NCBI RefSeq assembly: GCF_003385235.1 | Contig: NZ_PQIA01000001.1 | Coordinates: forward strand, 44,966-108,965 | Length of the DNA stretch: 64,000 nt | Direction: 5' to 3' | Source of the DNA: Amycolatopsis circi | Lineage (GTDB): Bacteria > Actinomycetota > Actinomycetes > Mycobacteriales > Pseudonocardiaceae | Shown here: positions 1 to 7,647 of the stretch, in pieces | Position numbering within the stretch: position 1 is the stretch's first letter | Layout of the letters: every line of letters begins with the position of its first letter | Position numbers and translations under genes: made by a program | The notes under the pieces: generated by a model | The model's input: the letters and a program-made list of their open reading frames with translations, nothing else | What the model was told of the DNA's origin: nothing | Databases searched by the model: none

Positions 1-2
1 GC

Positions 3-122
3 ATGACAACCGACACCGACGCGGCCGCCAGCGGCCTGCTGCTGAGCGTGGAACCGCTGACCGCCGCGGTGGACCGCGGCAAGGCCAACGGCGCCGTCGC
101 CGACAACGACGGCAACGACTAG
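3..122 (+). CDS. Small ORF or C-terminal fragment ending in an Asp/Asn-rich tail
   Basis: Reading from the ATG at base 3 gives 39 residues ending in the tail ADNDGND. The window begins two bases earlier, so this may be a complete small protein or the C-terminus of a longer one; no ribosome binding site can be seen. The stop lies 3 bp before the start of the JmjC-type oxygenase gene, which implies co-transcription and probably translational coupling. A short acidic-tailed peptide next to a 2-oxoglutarate oxygenase would fit a modified-peptide precursor, but that is inference only. I do not recognise a family. Confidence 0.4.
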   Translation: MTTDTDAAASGLLLSVEPLTAAVDRGKANGAVADNDGND

Positions 123-125
123 CCG

Positions 126-1325
126 TTGTCCCGCTCCGTGAAGGAGATTCCCGGACTGGCCGGCCTCGTGGCACCGCTCGAGGCCGGCCAGTTCTTCGGA
201 GAAGTCCTCGGCAAGGCGCCTCGGCGGTTCCCGGGGGAGAAGGGCCGGTTCGCGTCCCTGCTCCCGTGGCCGGAGCTGGACCGGGTGCTGCGCCAGCACC
301 GGCTGGAGTTCCCCCGGCTGCGGCTCGCGCTCGACGGCGACGTCGTCCCCGCGCACACCTACACCGAAATGGTGTCGACCCGGCGCAACGGCCAGGTCCC
401 GCGCGTGCTGTCGGCCCCGTTCGCCGAACACCTGCGCGCCGGCGCGACGCTCGTGCTCGATTCGGTCAACGAACTGGTCGACGAGGTCGGCGAACTTGCG
501 GGCAGGCTCGAACACGACTTGCGCGAGCGGATCCAGGTCAACCTGTACGCGGGCTGGGGCACCACGCACGGCTTCGACGTGCACTGGGACGACCACGACG
601 CGTTCATCATCCAGCTCTCCGGGCGCAAGCGGTGGCGCCTGCACGGGGTGACCCGGCCTTCGCCGCTGCAGCGGGACGTCGAACTGCCGGAACGCCCGGA
701 AGGCGAGCCGCACGACGACTTCCTGCTGGAGGACGGCGACGTGCTCTACCTGCCGCGCGGGCACTGGCACGACGTGTCGGCCGTCGGCGAAGAGTCGCTG
801 CACCTGACGATCGGGTTCAATGCCGCCACCGGTGTCGATCTCGTCGCGTGGCTGGCCGACCAGCTGCGGTCCGACGAGTTGTTCCGCGCGGACCTGCCCC
901 GATTCGCCGGTCCGGACGCGCGGGCCGAGCGGGCCGAAGAGCTGCGCCGCCGGCTCGCCGAGCTGACCGCAGGTGACTTGGTTGACCGCTTCCTCGCCGA
1001 CCGCGACGCGCAGGCTCCGGCCCAGACCCGCGTCGGCCTGCCGTGGGCGGCGACCGCGGAACTGCTGCCGCCGGACGACGATTTCGAGGTTCGGTTGCTC
1101 GTCCCGCGTGCCTCGCTGGTGGACGGCGAGGGCACAGTGGCGCTGGTCGGGGCGGGGAAGCGGCTGGTGTTCGCCGAGGCCGCTCGACCGGTGCTCGCGG
1201 CGTTGCTCGGGTGCGGTCCGCAGCCGTTCAAGGTGCTCGCCGACGCCGCGCCGGACTTGCCCTCGGCGACGGTGCGGGCGCTGGTGAAAGAACTGGTCGC
1301 GCAAGGGCTGGTGGCTCGGGCTTGA
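126..1325 (+). CDS. JmjC/cupin-like 2-oxoglutarate Fe(II) oxygenase (YcfD/ROX type)
   Basis: 399 residues. The fold is the cupin-like JmjC domain of ribosomal oxygenases (YcfD/MINA/NO66 group), which hydroxylate protein side chains using 2-oxoglutarate and Fe(II). The iron-binding HxD is visible as H153-W-D155, with the distal histidine in the RGHWH/LHL region (about 213-226) after a typical LEDGDVLYLPRG strand. The C-terminal third resembles the winged-helix tail found in this group. The TTG at 126 lies 3 bp after the previous stop and has no strong Shine-Dalgarno, so translational coupling is likely. The substrate is unknown: a ribosomal protein by family precedent, or the small upstream peptide by context. 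Confidence 0.8.
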   Translation: MSRSVKEIPGLAGLVAPLEAGQFFGEVLGKAPRRFPGEKGRFASLLPWPELDRVLRQHRLEFPRLRLALDGDVVPAHTYTEMVSTRRNGQVPRVLSAPFAEHLRAGATLVLDSVNELVDEVGELAGRLEHDLRERIQVNLYAGWGTTHGFDVHWDDHDAFIIQLSGRKRWRLHGVTRPSPLQRDVELPERPEGEPHDDFLLEDGDVLYLPRGHWHDVSAVGEESLHLTIGFNAATGVDLVAWLADQLRSDELFRADLPRFAGPDARAERAEELRRRLAELTAGDLVDRFLADRDAQAPAQTRVGLPWAATAELLPPDDDFEVRLLVPRASLVDGEGTVALVGAGKRLVFAEAARPVLAALLGCGPQPFKVLADAAPDLPSATVRALVKELVAQGLVARA

Positions 1326-1552
1326 TCGGAGTATCGCTGGGCGTGCCCTGGCGATCGGGCGTGCTGTTGTGCCTGGCGTCGCAGCGTCTCTCAGCGATGG
1401 CACGGGTGCTATGGGCGACCTCACCGTTCACGGCCTCAGTCTGGGCTTGCGCCGAGGTCACATCGGTCCCGGACGCTCAGCGGAGATGGCTCGATCGAGT
1501 GATGCCGCGCCCCGGGGACGGTCGCCTCGGAAGGGCGCGGCGGGCGTTCAGC

Positions 1553-1571
1553 TATACTTAGGCATGCCTAA
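1553..1571 (+). promoter_or_regulatory. -10 box overlapping a DtxR/IdeR-type iron box at a leaderless start
   Basis: A near-consensus -10 TATACT (1553-1558) runs into the perfect 14-bp palindrome TTAGGCATGCCTAA (1558-1571). The palindrome matches the conserved half-sites of the IdeR/DmdR iron box and contains the start codon of the downstream gene (ATG at 1564). The spacing puts the transcription start on or next to the ATG. Fe-loaded repressor bound here should block initiation directly. Confidence 0.75.
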
Positions 1572-2511
1572 GCCCGACGTGCAGCATTCGGGGCCGGGAA
1601 TCTGCTTCCCGGGCCGGAACGCTGCGCCCGGATGCGCCGCGCTGACTCGCGAACTCGGCGGCGAGCCTGCCGGGACCGCCGCGCGGATGACGTCCTGGCT
1701 GCTGGTCGAGCAGCCTGGGTCGTGGGGCCCGGACGCTCTCGAAGACGTCCTGGCCACCGTATTTCCCGCCGAACGCCTCGATGCCGCGCGCGCCGCCGGT
1801 CTGCGCCCCTTGCTGATCCGGAAGCCGGGTCGGCACGCGCGGACGCCAGGTGCTCCGCGTGCGGTGTACGTCGCCAGCGGACAGCCCGGGAACCGCTGGA
1901 CCGAACGGCTCGACCTCGCTGACCTGGACGAACTCTCCCACCTCGACCTCGAAGCGGTCGCCGCCGGACGCAGCGGGCACGGCGAGCCGGTGTCCGGTCC
2001 GCTCTTTCTCGTGTGCACGCATGGCAGCAAGGACATGTGCTGCGCCGTTTTCGGCCGTCCGCTGGCGACCAGCCTGGCGCAGAACCACCCCGGGCGGGTG
2101 TGGGAGGTCAGCCACGTCGGCGGGGACCGCTGGGCTGGCAACCTCCTGACCGTACCCGACGGTTATCTCCACGGCAGCCTCGCAGTGCCCGACGCTGAAC
2201 TGGCGGCGAAGGAGGCGCTCGGCGGCAACGTCCGGCTGGAGAACCTGCGTGGCCGCACCTCCGCGGAGAGCGCGTGGTCGCAGTTCGCCGAGATCGAGAT
2301 CCGCGGCCGCACCGGTCTGCGCGGTCTCGACGCGGTTCTGGCGGTGACGGAGGAATCCCGGGGCGACACTCGGAGCGTGCTGGTCGACGCTGGCGGGCGA
2401 CGGTACGAGGTGGTGGTGCGGCGGGCAGCGCCGACCGCCTCGGCCCACAGCAGGTGCACTGCGCGGCTGGTGCTGTCCGGGTTCGTGGCGGAGTCGGTGC
2501 GCGAGGTCTGA
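1564..2511 (+). CDS. Sucrase/ferredoxin-like (thioredoxin-fold 2Fe-2S) protein
   Basis: 315 residues of the Suc_Fer-like family. Visible hallmarks are the N-terminal segment with C24 and GTAARMTSWLLVEQPG, and the C-terminal thioredoxin-like ferredoxin motif CTHGSKDMCC (C151, C159, C160) followed by HVGGDRWAGN. Members are predicted [2Fe-2S] redox proteins, and several sit with siderophore genes. The start at 1564 keeps the family N-terminus and puts an iron-box palindrome across the start codon, so expression should rise under iron limitation. A role in ferric-siderophore reduction is therefore plausible but inferred. In-frame alternatives upstream would cross the promoter; the ATG at 1687 would lose the conserved N-terminus. 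Confidence 0.85.
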   Translation: MPKPDVQHSGPGICFPGRNAAPGCAALTRELGGEPAGTAARMTSWLLVEQPGSWGPDALEDVLATVFPAERLDAARAAGLRPLLIRKPGRHARTPGAPRAVYVASGQPGNRWTERLDLADLDELSHLDLEAVAAGRSGHGEPVSGPLFLVCTHGSKDMCCAVFGRPLATSLAQNHPGRVWEVSHVGGDRWAGNLLTVPDGYLHGSLAVPDAELAAKEALGGNVRLENLRGRTSAESAWSQFAEIEIRGRTGLRGLDAVLAVTEESRGDTRSVLVDAGGRRYEVVVRRAAPTASAHSRCTARLVLSGFVAESVREV

Positions 2512-2706
2512 CCGCCGCGGCTTGGTGAGGGATCGGGCAGCAGGCCCGTCGTTTCGGGGATCCTGGGACGTAAAGCAGAGAAGACTCCCGGACCGACCCG
2601 TGCTCGAAACTCGGCACGCGCACCGGCGTGCAGAACCACCGCCCCGTCTCGTCACGCGGAGTGCGGGCATCCTTGCTCCGTAGCGTCGACGGACCCGATC
2701 CTGCCT
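2512..2706. other. Intergenic stretch before the octamer repeat
   Basis: No gene or RNA is recognisable here. Open frames that cross it run through the repeat array and show no family features. Confidence 0.5.
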
Positions 2707-2839
2707 CCGCAGTGCCGCAGTGCCGCAGTGCCGCAGTGCCGCAGTGCCGCAGTGCCGCAGTGCCGCAGTGCCGCAGTGCCGCAGTGCCGCAGTGCCGCAG
2801 TGCCGCAGTGCCGCAGTGCCGCAGTGCCGCAGTGCCGCA
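2707..2839. repeat. 8-bp tandem repeat (CCGCAGTG), 16.6 copies
   Basis: Sixteen perfect copies of CCGCAGTG plus five bases. A period of 8 means every frame of one strand reads the same octapeptide cycle, and no frame contains a stop, which explains the several spurious open frames here. It ends 108 bp before the ketopantoate reductase-like gene, so copy-number change could alter promoter spacing, but it does not lie in a recognisable gene. Confidence 0.95.
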
Positions 2840-2947
2840 CCGTCGTTTGTCATCGCCGCTTCCGATGACCAGACCCTGGCCTCGCCGACACCAGGCGGGA
2901 TACTGTATGCAATCTAACGTCGGCAGGATCCGGACCGGGAGGCAACC

Positions 2948-3934
2948 ATGCGGGTGGCGGTTCTGGGCGCAGGGGCGATTGGCGCATATGTCGGCGCGGC
3001 ACTCCATCGCGGCGGCACCGATGTCCACCTCGTCGCCCGCGGGGCGCACCTCGCGGCGATGGCGGCGGACGGCGTGCGGGTCCTGAGTCCGCGCGGCGAC
3101 TTCACGGCGCGTCCGCACGTCACGTCCGACCCGCGCGAGATCGGACCGGTCGACTACGTTTTCCTTGGCCTCAAAGCACATTCGTACCCGGACTGCGGCG
3201 ACCTCCTGGAGCCGCTGCTTCAGCAGAACACCGCGCTCGTCGCGGCGCAGAACGGCATTCCGTGGTGGTATTTCCACGGGCTGGCCGGTCATCCGCTGGC
3301 CGGGCATCGCGTCGAAGCGGTCGATCCCGGCGGGGCGACCAGCCGGGTGCTCGCGGTCGAGCGGGCGATCGGCTGTGTCGTCTACTGCTCGACCGTCATC
3401 GAGGAGCCGGGTGTCATCCGGCATCTCGAGGGCACGCGGTTTTCCCTCGGCGAACCGTCCGGAGAGGTTTCCGTCCGCTGCCGGAATCTCGCCGATGCGA
3501 TGGTCGCGGGCGGGCTCAAGGCTCCGGTCGAACCGAGGCTGCGCGACGACATCTGGGTCAAGCTGATGGGCAACGTCGCGTTCAATCCGCTGTCCGCGCT
3601 CACCCGCGCGACCATGGCGCAGATATGCGAGCACGACGAAACCCGTGCGCTCGTCGCGGCGATGATGACCGAGACTCTCGCGATCGCCCGTGCGGCGGGC
3701 GCGGATCCGCAGGTCTCCGTGGAGAAGCGGATCGACGGCGCGTGGCGGGTCGGCCACCACAAGACGTCCATGCTGCAGGACCTGGAAGCGGGCAAACCAC
3801 TGGAGATCGACGCGATCATCGGCGCGGTCGTGGAACTCGCGGACCTGACCGGCGTCCAGGCGCCCGCCCTGCGCCACGTCCACGCCGCGATCGAGTTGCT
3901 CAATCGTACGGCCGCGGCGATTCCGGTCGGCTGA
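2948..3934 (+). CDS. Ketopantoate reductase family oxidoreductase (PanE/ApbA-like)
   Basis: 328 residues. An N-terminal NADPH Rossmann motif GAGAIG (G7, G9, G12) is followed by the family core K205-LMGN-VAFNPLSALT, which holds the catalytic lysine and substrate-binding asparagines (N209, N213), and the C-terminal helical ApbA domain with H-K-S-ML-D. The reaction in the family is NADPH reduction of 2-dehydropantoate to pantoate for coenzyme A. Many actinobacteria carry paralogues with other 2-oxo-acid substrates, and this one stands alone beside a glyoxylate operon, so the substrate is uncertain. GGGAGG lies about 5 nt before the ATG. Confidence 0.85.
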   Translation: MRVAVLGAGAIGAYVGAALHRGGTDVHLVARGAHLAAMAADGVRVLSPRGDFTARPHVTSDPREIGPVDYVFLGLKAHSYPDCGDLLEPLLQQNTALVAAQNGIPWWYFHGLAGHPLAGHRVEAVDPGGATSRVLAVERAIGCVVYCSTVIEEPGVIRHLEGTRFSLGEPSGEVSVRCRNLADAMVAGGLKAPVEPRLRDDIWVKLMGNVAFNPLSALTRATMAQICEHDETRALVAAMMTETLAIARAAGADPQVSVEKRIDGAWRVGHHKTSMLQDLEAGKPLEIDAIIGAVVELADLTGVQAPALRHVHAAIELLNRTAAAIPVG

Positions 3935-3956
3935 AACGAAAACCGCACGACTGTCT

Positions 3957-3982
3957 ACAGTGGATTAAACTCTGACCACTGT
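3957..3982. promoter_or_regulatory. Inverted repeat ACAGTGG-n12-CCACTGT
   Basis: Two 7-bp arms with a 12-bp spacer, 22 bp after the ketopantoate reductase-like stop. There is no U-tract, so it is either a weak terminator or an operator. The arm sequence matches a decamer (CCACTGTGGA) that recurs across the window. Confidence 0.4.
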
Positions 3983-4130
3983 GGACGATGGGGTTCAGAA
4001 TCCCCGCTCTGTCACCCGCGCGCGTCGGAGTCGAGCGACGCTGCTGTGGATCTTGCCGCCCGCACGCCCCGGGGAAACCTGCCCGCTGCCCGTTGACCGA
4101 AGCCTCCGCGTCCAGCTATTCTCGAACTAC

Positions 4131-4144
4131 GGAAGAAAACTTCC
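4131..4144. promoter_or_regulatory. Operator candidate GGAAG-n4-CTTCC upstream of the glyoxylate operon
   Basis: A perfect inverted repeat, GGAAG AAAA CTTCC, lies 46 bp before the hyi start in locally AT-rich sequence. The layout resembles operators of IclR-type regulators that control glyoxylate and allantoin genes. The regulator gene is not in the window, so this is inferred. Confidence 0.45.
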
Positions 4145-4189
4145 ACAAAGCGAAATTAGCTGATCGAGATGTGAGGAGCCGAGGTACTC

Positions 4190-5014
4190 ATGACCGGTCC
4201 CGCCGGGGAGCGGCACTCGCTGCCCTACACCGCCAACCTGTCGATCCTGTTCACCGAACTCCCGCTGCTCGAGCGCGCGCAGGCCGCTCGGGCAGCGGGC
4301 TTCACCAAGGTGGAGTACTGGTGGCCGTTCGACAGCGCCGACCCGTCCGGGGCCGACGTCGACCGGTTCGCGCGGTCGGTCGAGCAGGCGGGCGTCCAGT
4401 TGACCGGGCTGAACTTCTACGCGGGCGACATGGCCGCGGGCGAGCGCGGGCTCGTGTCGTGGGTGGGCCGCGAGACGGAGTTCGCGACGAGCCTGACGGT
4501 CGCGCTGGGGCTCGCCGAACGGCTCGGCTGCCGCAGCTTCAACGCGCTGTACGGCAACCGGATCGACGGGATCGAACCGTCCGAACAGGACGAGCTGGCC
4601 CGCACTCACCTCGCGACCGCGGCGAAGGCGGCCGAGGGCATCGGCGCGCAGCTGGTGCTCGAACCGCTGTCCGGCACCCCGGCGTACCCGCTGAAGACCG
4701 CGGCCGACGCGGTCGCGGTGCTCGACGAGCTGGGCCTGGACAACGTCCGGCTGCTCGCGGACCTCTACCACCTGGCGGTCAACGGCGACGACCTCGACAC
4801 CGTGATCGCCCGCCACACCCCGCGCACCGGGCACGTGCAGATCGCCGACGCGCCGGGCCGGCACCAGCCGGGCACGGGGGAGCTGGATCTCGAAGGACAT
4901 CTGGAAAAGCTGCAGGAGGCGGGCTACGCCGGACCGGTGGGCATCGAATACAAACCGGACGGTTCCACTGTGGACTCGCTGGCCTGGCTGCCGTACGAGC
5001 GAAGGGGAAACTGA
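4190..5014 (+). CDS. hyi: Hydroxypyruvate isomerase (TIM-barrel sugar isomerase)
   Basis: 274 residues, the usual size for Hyi (EC 5.3.1.22), which interconverts hydroxypyruvate and tartronate semialdehyde. Visible features are the N-terminal NLSILFTE strand, the conserved SFNALYGNR, the catalytic glutamate segment LEPLSG, DLYHL, and the C-terminal glutamate in GIEYKPDG. It is the first gene of an operon with tartronate semialdehyde reductase (TGATG overlap) and glyoxylate carboligase, a classic glyoxylate-to-glycerate module. GAGG lies 5 nt before the ATG, behind an inverted-repeat operator candidate. Confidence 0.9.
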   Translation: MTGPAGERHSLPYTANLSILFTELPLLERAQAARAAGFTKVEYWWPFDSADPSGADVDRFARSVEQAGVQLTGLNFYAGDMAAGERGLVSWVGRETEFATSLTVALGLAERLGCRSFNALYGNRIDGIEPSEQDELARTHLATAAKAAEGIGAQLVLEPLSGTPAYPLKTAADAVAVLDELGLDNVRLLADLYHLAVNGDDLDTVIARHTPRTGHVQIADAPGRHQPGTGELDLEGHLEKLQEAGYAGPVGIEYKPDGSTVDSLAWLPYERRGN

Positions 5015-5904
5015 TGAGCAAGATCGGGTTCATCGGACTGGGCGTGATGGGCACGCCGATGGCCGCGCACCTGGCCGCCGCCGGACACGAGGTGAGCGGG
5101 TTCGACCTCAACGCCGACGCGCTGGCCAAACTGGAAGCCGCGGGCGGCCGCGCGGCCGAGGACGTCGCCGACGCGGTGTCCGGGGCCGAAGTCGTGATCA
5201 CCATGCTGCCGAACCACCCGCAGGTCGAGCAGGTCGTGCTCGCCCCCGGCGGAGTGCTCGACGCGATCGCGCCCGGCACGCTGCTGGCCGACATGAGCAC
5301 CATCCGGCCGGAAACCTCGATCGAGGTCGCGAAAGCCGGTGCGGCCAAGGGGATCCGCGTGCTGGACGCGCCGGTGTCCGGCGGCCAGGCGGGTGCCGAG
5401 CAGGCCGCACTGTCCATTATGGTCGGCGGCGACGAGGCCGATTTCGCCGCGGCGAAGCCGGTTTTCGACACCCTGGGCAAGACCGTCACGCACGTCGGCC
5501 CACACGGCGCGGGACAGGTCGTGAAGGCGGCCAACCAGCTGGTGGTCGGCGGGATCTACGGGCTGGTCGCCGAGGCGATCGTGCTGCTGGAAGCGTCCGG
5601 AGTGGACGCGGGCACCGGGCTCGACGTGCTGGCGGGCGGGCTCGCCGGCAGCCGGATCCTGGAACTGAAACGGAAGTCGATGGTCGCGCGGCAGTTCGAG
5701 CCGGGCTTCCGGATCGACCTGCACCACAAGGACATGGGCATCGCGCTCGCCGCGGCGCGCCAGTCCGACGTGGCGCTCCCGCTGACCGGCCTGGTCGCGC
5801 TGGTGGTCGCGGCCGGGCGGGCGATGGGCTACGGCTCGCTGGACCACTCCGCGCTGCTGAAGGTCGTCGAAGAACTGTCCGGCCGCTCGTCCGAGGAGGT
5901 TTGA
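5014..5904 (+). CDS. glxR: 2-hydroxy-3-oxopropionate (tartronate semialdehyde) reductase
   Basis: 296 residues of the beta-hydroxyacid dehydrogenase family. The NAD(P) motif GLGVMG (8-13), the substrate-binding DAPVSGG (118-124), and the catalytic lysine K171 in KAANQL are all present, with a C-terminal helical domain containing HHKDMGIAL. It reduces tartronate semialdehyde to glycerate (EC 1.1.1.60). The ATG overlaps the hyi stop (TGATG), and only 2 bp separate its stop from gcl, so the three are translationally coupled. Specificity rests on this context; other beta-hydroxyacid dehydrogenases share the motifs. Confidence 0.9.
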   Translation: MSKIGFIGLGVMGTPMAAHLAAAGHEVSGFDLNADALAKLEAAGGRAAEDVADAVSGAEVVITMLPNHPQVEQVVLAPGGVLDAIAPGTLLADMSTIRPETSIEVAKAGAAKGIRVLDAPVSGGQAGAEQAALSIMVGGDEADFAAAKPVFDTLGKTVTHVGPHGAGQVVKAANQLVVGGIYGLVAEAIVLLEASGVDAGTGLDVLAGGLAGSRILELKRKSMVARQFEPGFRIDLHHKDMGIALAAARQSDVALPLTGLVALVVAAGRAMGYGSLDHSALLKVVEELSGRSSEEV

Positions 5905-5906
5905 CC

Positions 5907-7601
5907 ATGGCCCAGGTCCCCGCTATGCAGGCAGTCGTCGACGTGCTGGTCGACGAAGGGATCGACGTCGCCTTCGGCTGCCCCGGCGCGGCGATCCTGC
6001 CGCTGTACGAGGCGATGCAGGGCCGCGGCATCGACCATCTCGTGGTCCGCCACGAAGAAGGCGCGACGCACATGGCCGACGGCTGGGCGCGCACGACCGG
6101 CAACGTCGGCGTCGCGATCGGCACGTCCGGCCCGGCCGGCACCAACATGATCACCGGCCTCTACACCGCGCACGCGGATTCCGTGCCGATCCTCTGCATC
6201 ACCGGGCAGGCCGCGACGACGAAGCTGCACCAGGAAGCGTTCCAGGCGGTCGACATCGTCGAGATCGCGCGGCCGGTCACGAAGTGGGCGGTCCAGGTGA
6301 AGGAAGCCGCGCAGCTGCCGTGGATCTTCCGCGAGGCGTTCCGGATCGCGCGGTCCGGACGGCCCGGCCCGGTGCTCATCGACCTCCCGATCGACGTGCA
6401 GAAGCAGATGATCGAGTGGGATTCGTCGATCGATTCGGCGCTGCCGGTCAGCACGGTCAAACCGTCGCCGGCGCGGGTCGAGCGGGCGCTGGACATGCTG
6501 CTCGCCGCCGAACGCCCGCTGATCCTGGCCGGCGGCGGCGTCGTGCTCGGCGAGGCGAGCGACCCGTTGCGGCGGCTCGCGGAACGGCTCGGCGTCCCGG
6601 TCGGCGTCACGCTGATGGGCAAGGGCAGTTTCCCCGAGGACCACGAGCTGTTCGCCGGCATGGCGGGCATCCAGACGTCGCAGCGCTGGGCCAACGCGGC
6701 GTTCCTGGAATCCGACCTGGTGCTGGCGCTGGGCGCGCGGTTCGGCGACCGGCACACCGGCGAGCTGTCGGTGTACCGCGGCGACCGGAAGTTCATCCAC
6801 GTCGACATCGAGCCGACGCAGCTGGGCAAGGTGTTCGGTCCGGACCTCGGCGTCGTCTCGCACACGCGCGAGTTCCTGGAAGCGCTGCTGGCGGCGCTCG
6901 ACGCGCGCACCGCTCCGGCGCGGGACCGCGCGTGGGTCAAGCGGCTCGGCGACCTCAAGGCCGAGCTGCCGCGCAAGGAAGACTTCGACTGCACGCCGAT
7001 CAAGGCGCCGCGGGTGTTCAAGGAACTCAACGAGTTCTACGGGCCGGAGACGTACTTCGTCACCGCGATCGGGCTGTACCAGATCTGGTCCGGGCAGTTC
7101 CAGCGCGCGCACCTGCCGCGGCACTACCAGGTGTGCGGACAGGCCGGCCCGCTCGGCTGGGAGATCCCGGCCGCGATCGGCGTCAAGAAGGCCCGGCCGG
7201 ACGCGGAGGTCGTCGGCGTGGTCGGCGACTACTCGTTCCAGTTCCTGGTGGAGGAGCTGGCGGTCGCCGCGCAGTACGACGTCGGGTTCGTGCTCGTCAT
7301 GCTGAACAACGAGTACCTGGGCCTGATCCGCCAGTCCGAGCTGCCGTACGAGATGAACTACCAGGTCGACATCCACTACGACGACCGCGGCACGGACAAC
7401 GTGAAGATCATGGAGGCCTACGGCTGCGCCGGCACGCGCGTCGAGGACCCGGGCGAGATCCGGTCGTCGCTCGAATGGGCGCGCAAGGAAGCCGAACGCA
7501 CCCGGCGGCCGGTGCTGGTCGAGATCATGATCGAACGCGAGGGCAACGCCGCGATGGGCGCCGCACTGGACGCGGTGCGCGAGTTCGAAGCGGCCGACTG
7601 A
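5907..7601 (+). CDS. gcl: Glyoxylate carboligase-like ThDP enzyme with an atypical active-site Glu
   Basis: 564 residues. ThDP-dependent; condenses two glyoxylates to tartronate semialdehyde plus CO2 (EC 4.1.1.47). Family hallmarks seen are CITGQA, FQAVDIVEIARPVTK, HVDIEPTQLGKVFGPD, and FQFLVEELAVAAQY near the ThDP-Mg site. Known Gcl proteins carry valine (V51 in E. coli, RHVEG) where other ThDP enzymes have the catalytic glutamate; here that position is glutamate (E50 in RHEEG). The operon with hyi and glxR supports the glyoxylate role, but the residue suggests a divergent subgroup or shifted specificity. GAGGAGG lies 7 nt before the ATG at 5907. Confidence 0.85.
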   Translation: MAQVPAMQAVVDVLVDEGIDVAFGCPGAAILPLYEAMQGRGIDHLVVRHEEGATHMADGWARTTGNVGVAIGTSGPAGTNMITGLYTAHADSVPILCITGQAATTKLHQEAFQAVDIVEIARPVTKWAVQVKEAAQLPWIFREAFRIARSGRPGPVLIDLPIDVQKQMIEWDSSIDSALPVSTVKPSPARVERALDMLLAAERPLILAGGGVVLGEASDPLRRLAERLGVPVGVTLMGKGSFPEDHELFAGMAGIQTSQRWANAAFLESDLVLALGARFGDRHTGELSVYRGDRKFIHVDIEPTQLGKVFGPDLGVVSHTREFLEALLAALDARTAPARDRAWVKRLGDLKAELPRKEDFDCTPIKAPRVFKELNEFYGPETYFVTAIGLYQIWSGQFQRAHLPRHYQVCGQAGPLGWEIPAAIGVKKARPDAEVVGVVGDYSFQFLVEELAVAAQYDVGFVLVMLNNEYLGLIRQSELPYEMNYQVDIHYDDRGTDNVKIMEAYGCAGTRVEDPGEIRSSLEWARKEAERTRRPVLVEIMIEREGNAAMGAALDAVREFEAAD

Positions 7602-7647
7602 CGGGAGCCGGGCTGGGGCATTACGTGCTCCGGCCCGGTTTCTGGTG

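Noticed and set aside
2707..2839. Octamer array as a CRISPR or a repeat protein gene
   Set aside because: There are no spacers, the unit is only 8 bp, and the open frames through it have no gene-like flanks.
5829..7376. Minus-strand 515-codon open frame opposite gcl
   Set aside because: Typical high-GC antisense shadow with skewed Arg, Asp and Val content and no motifs.
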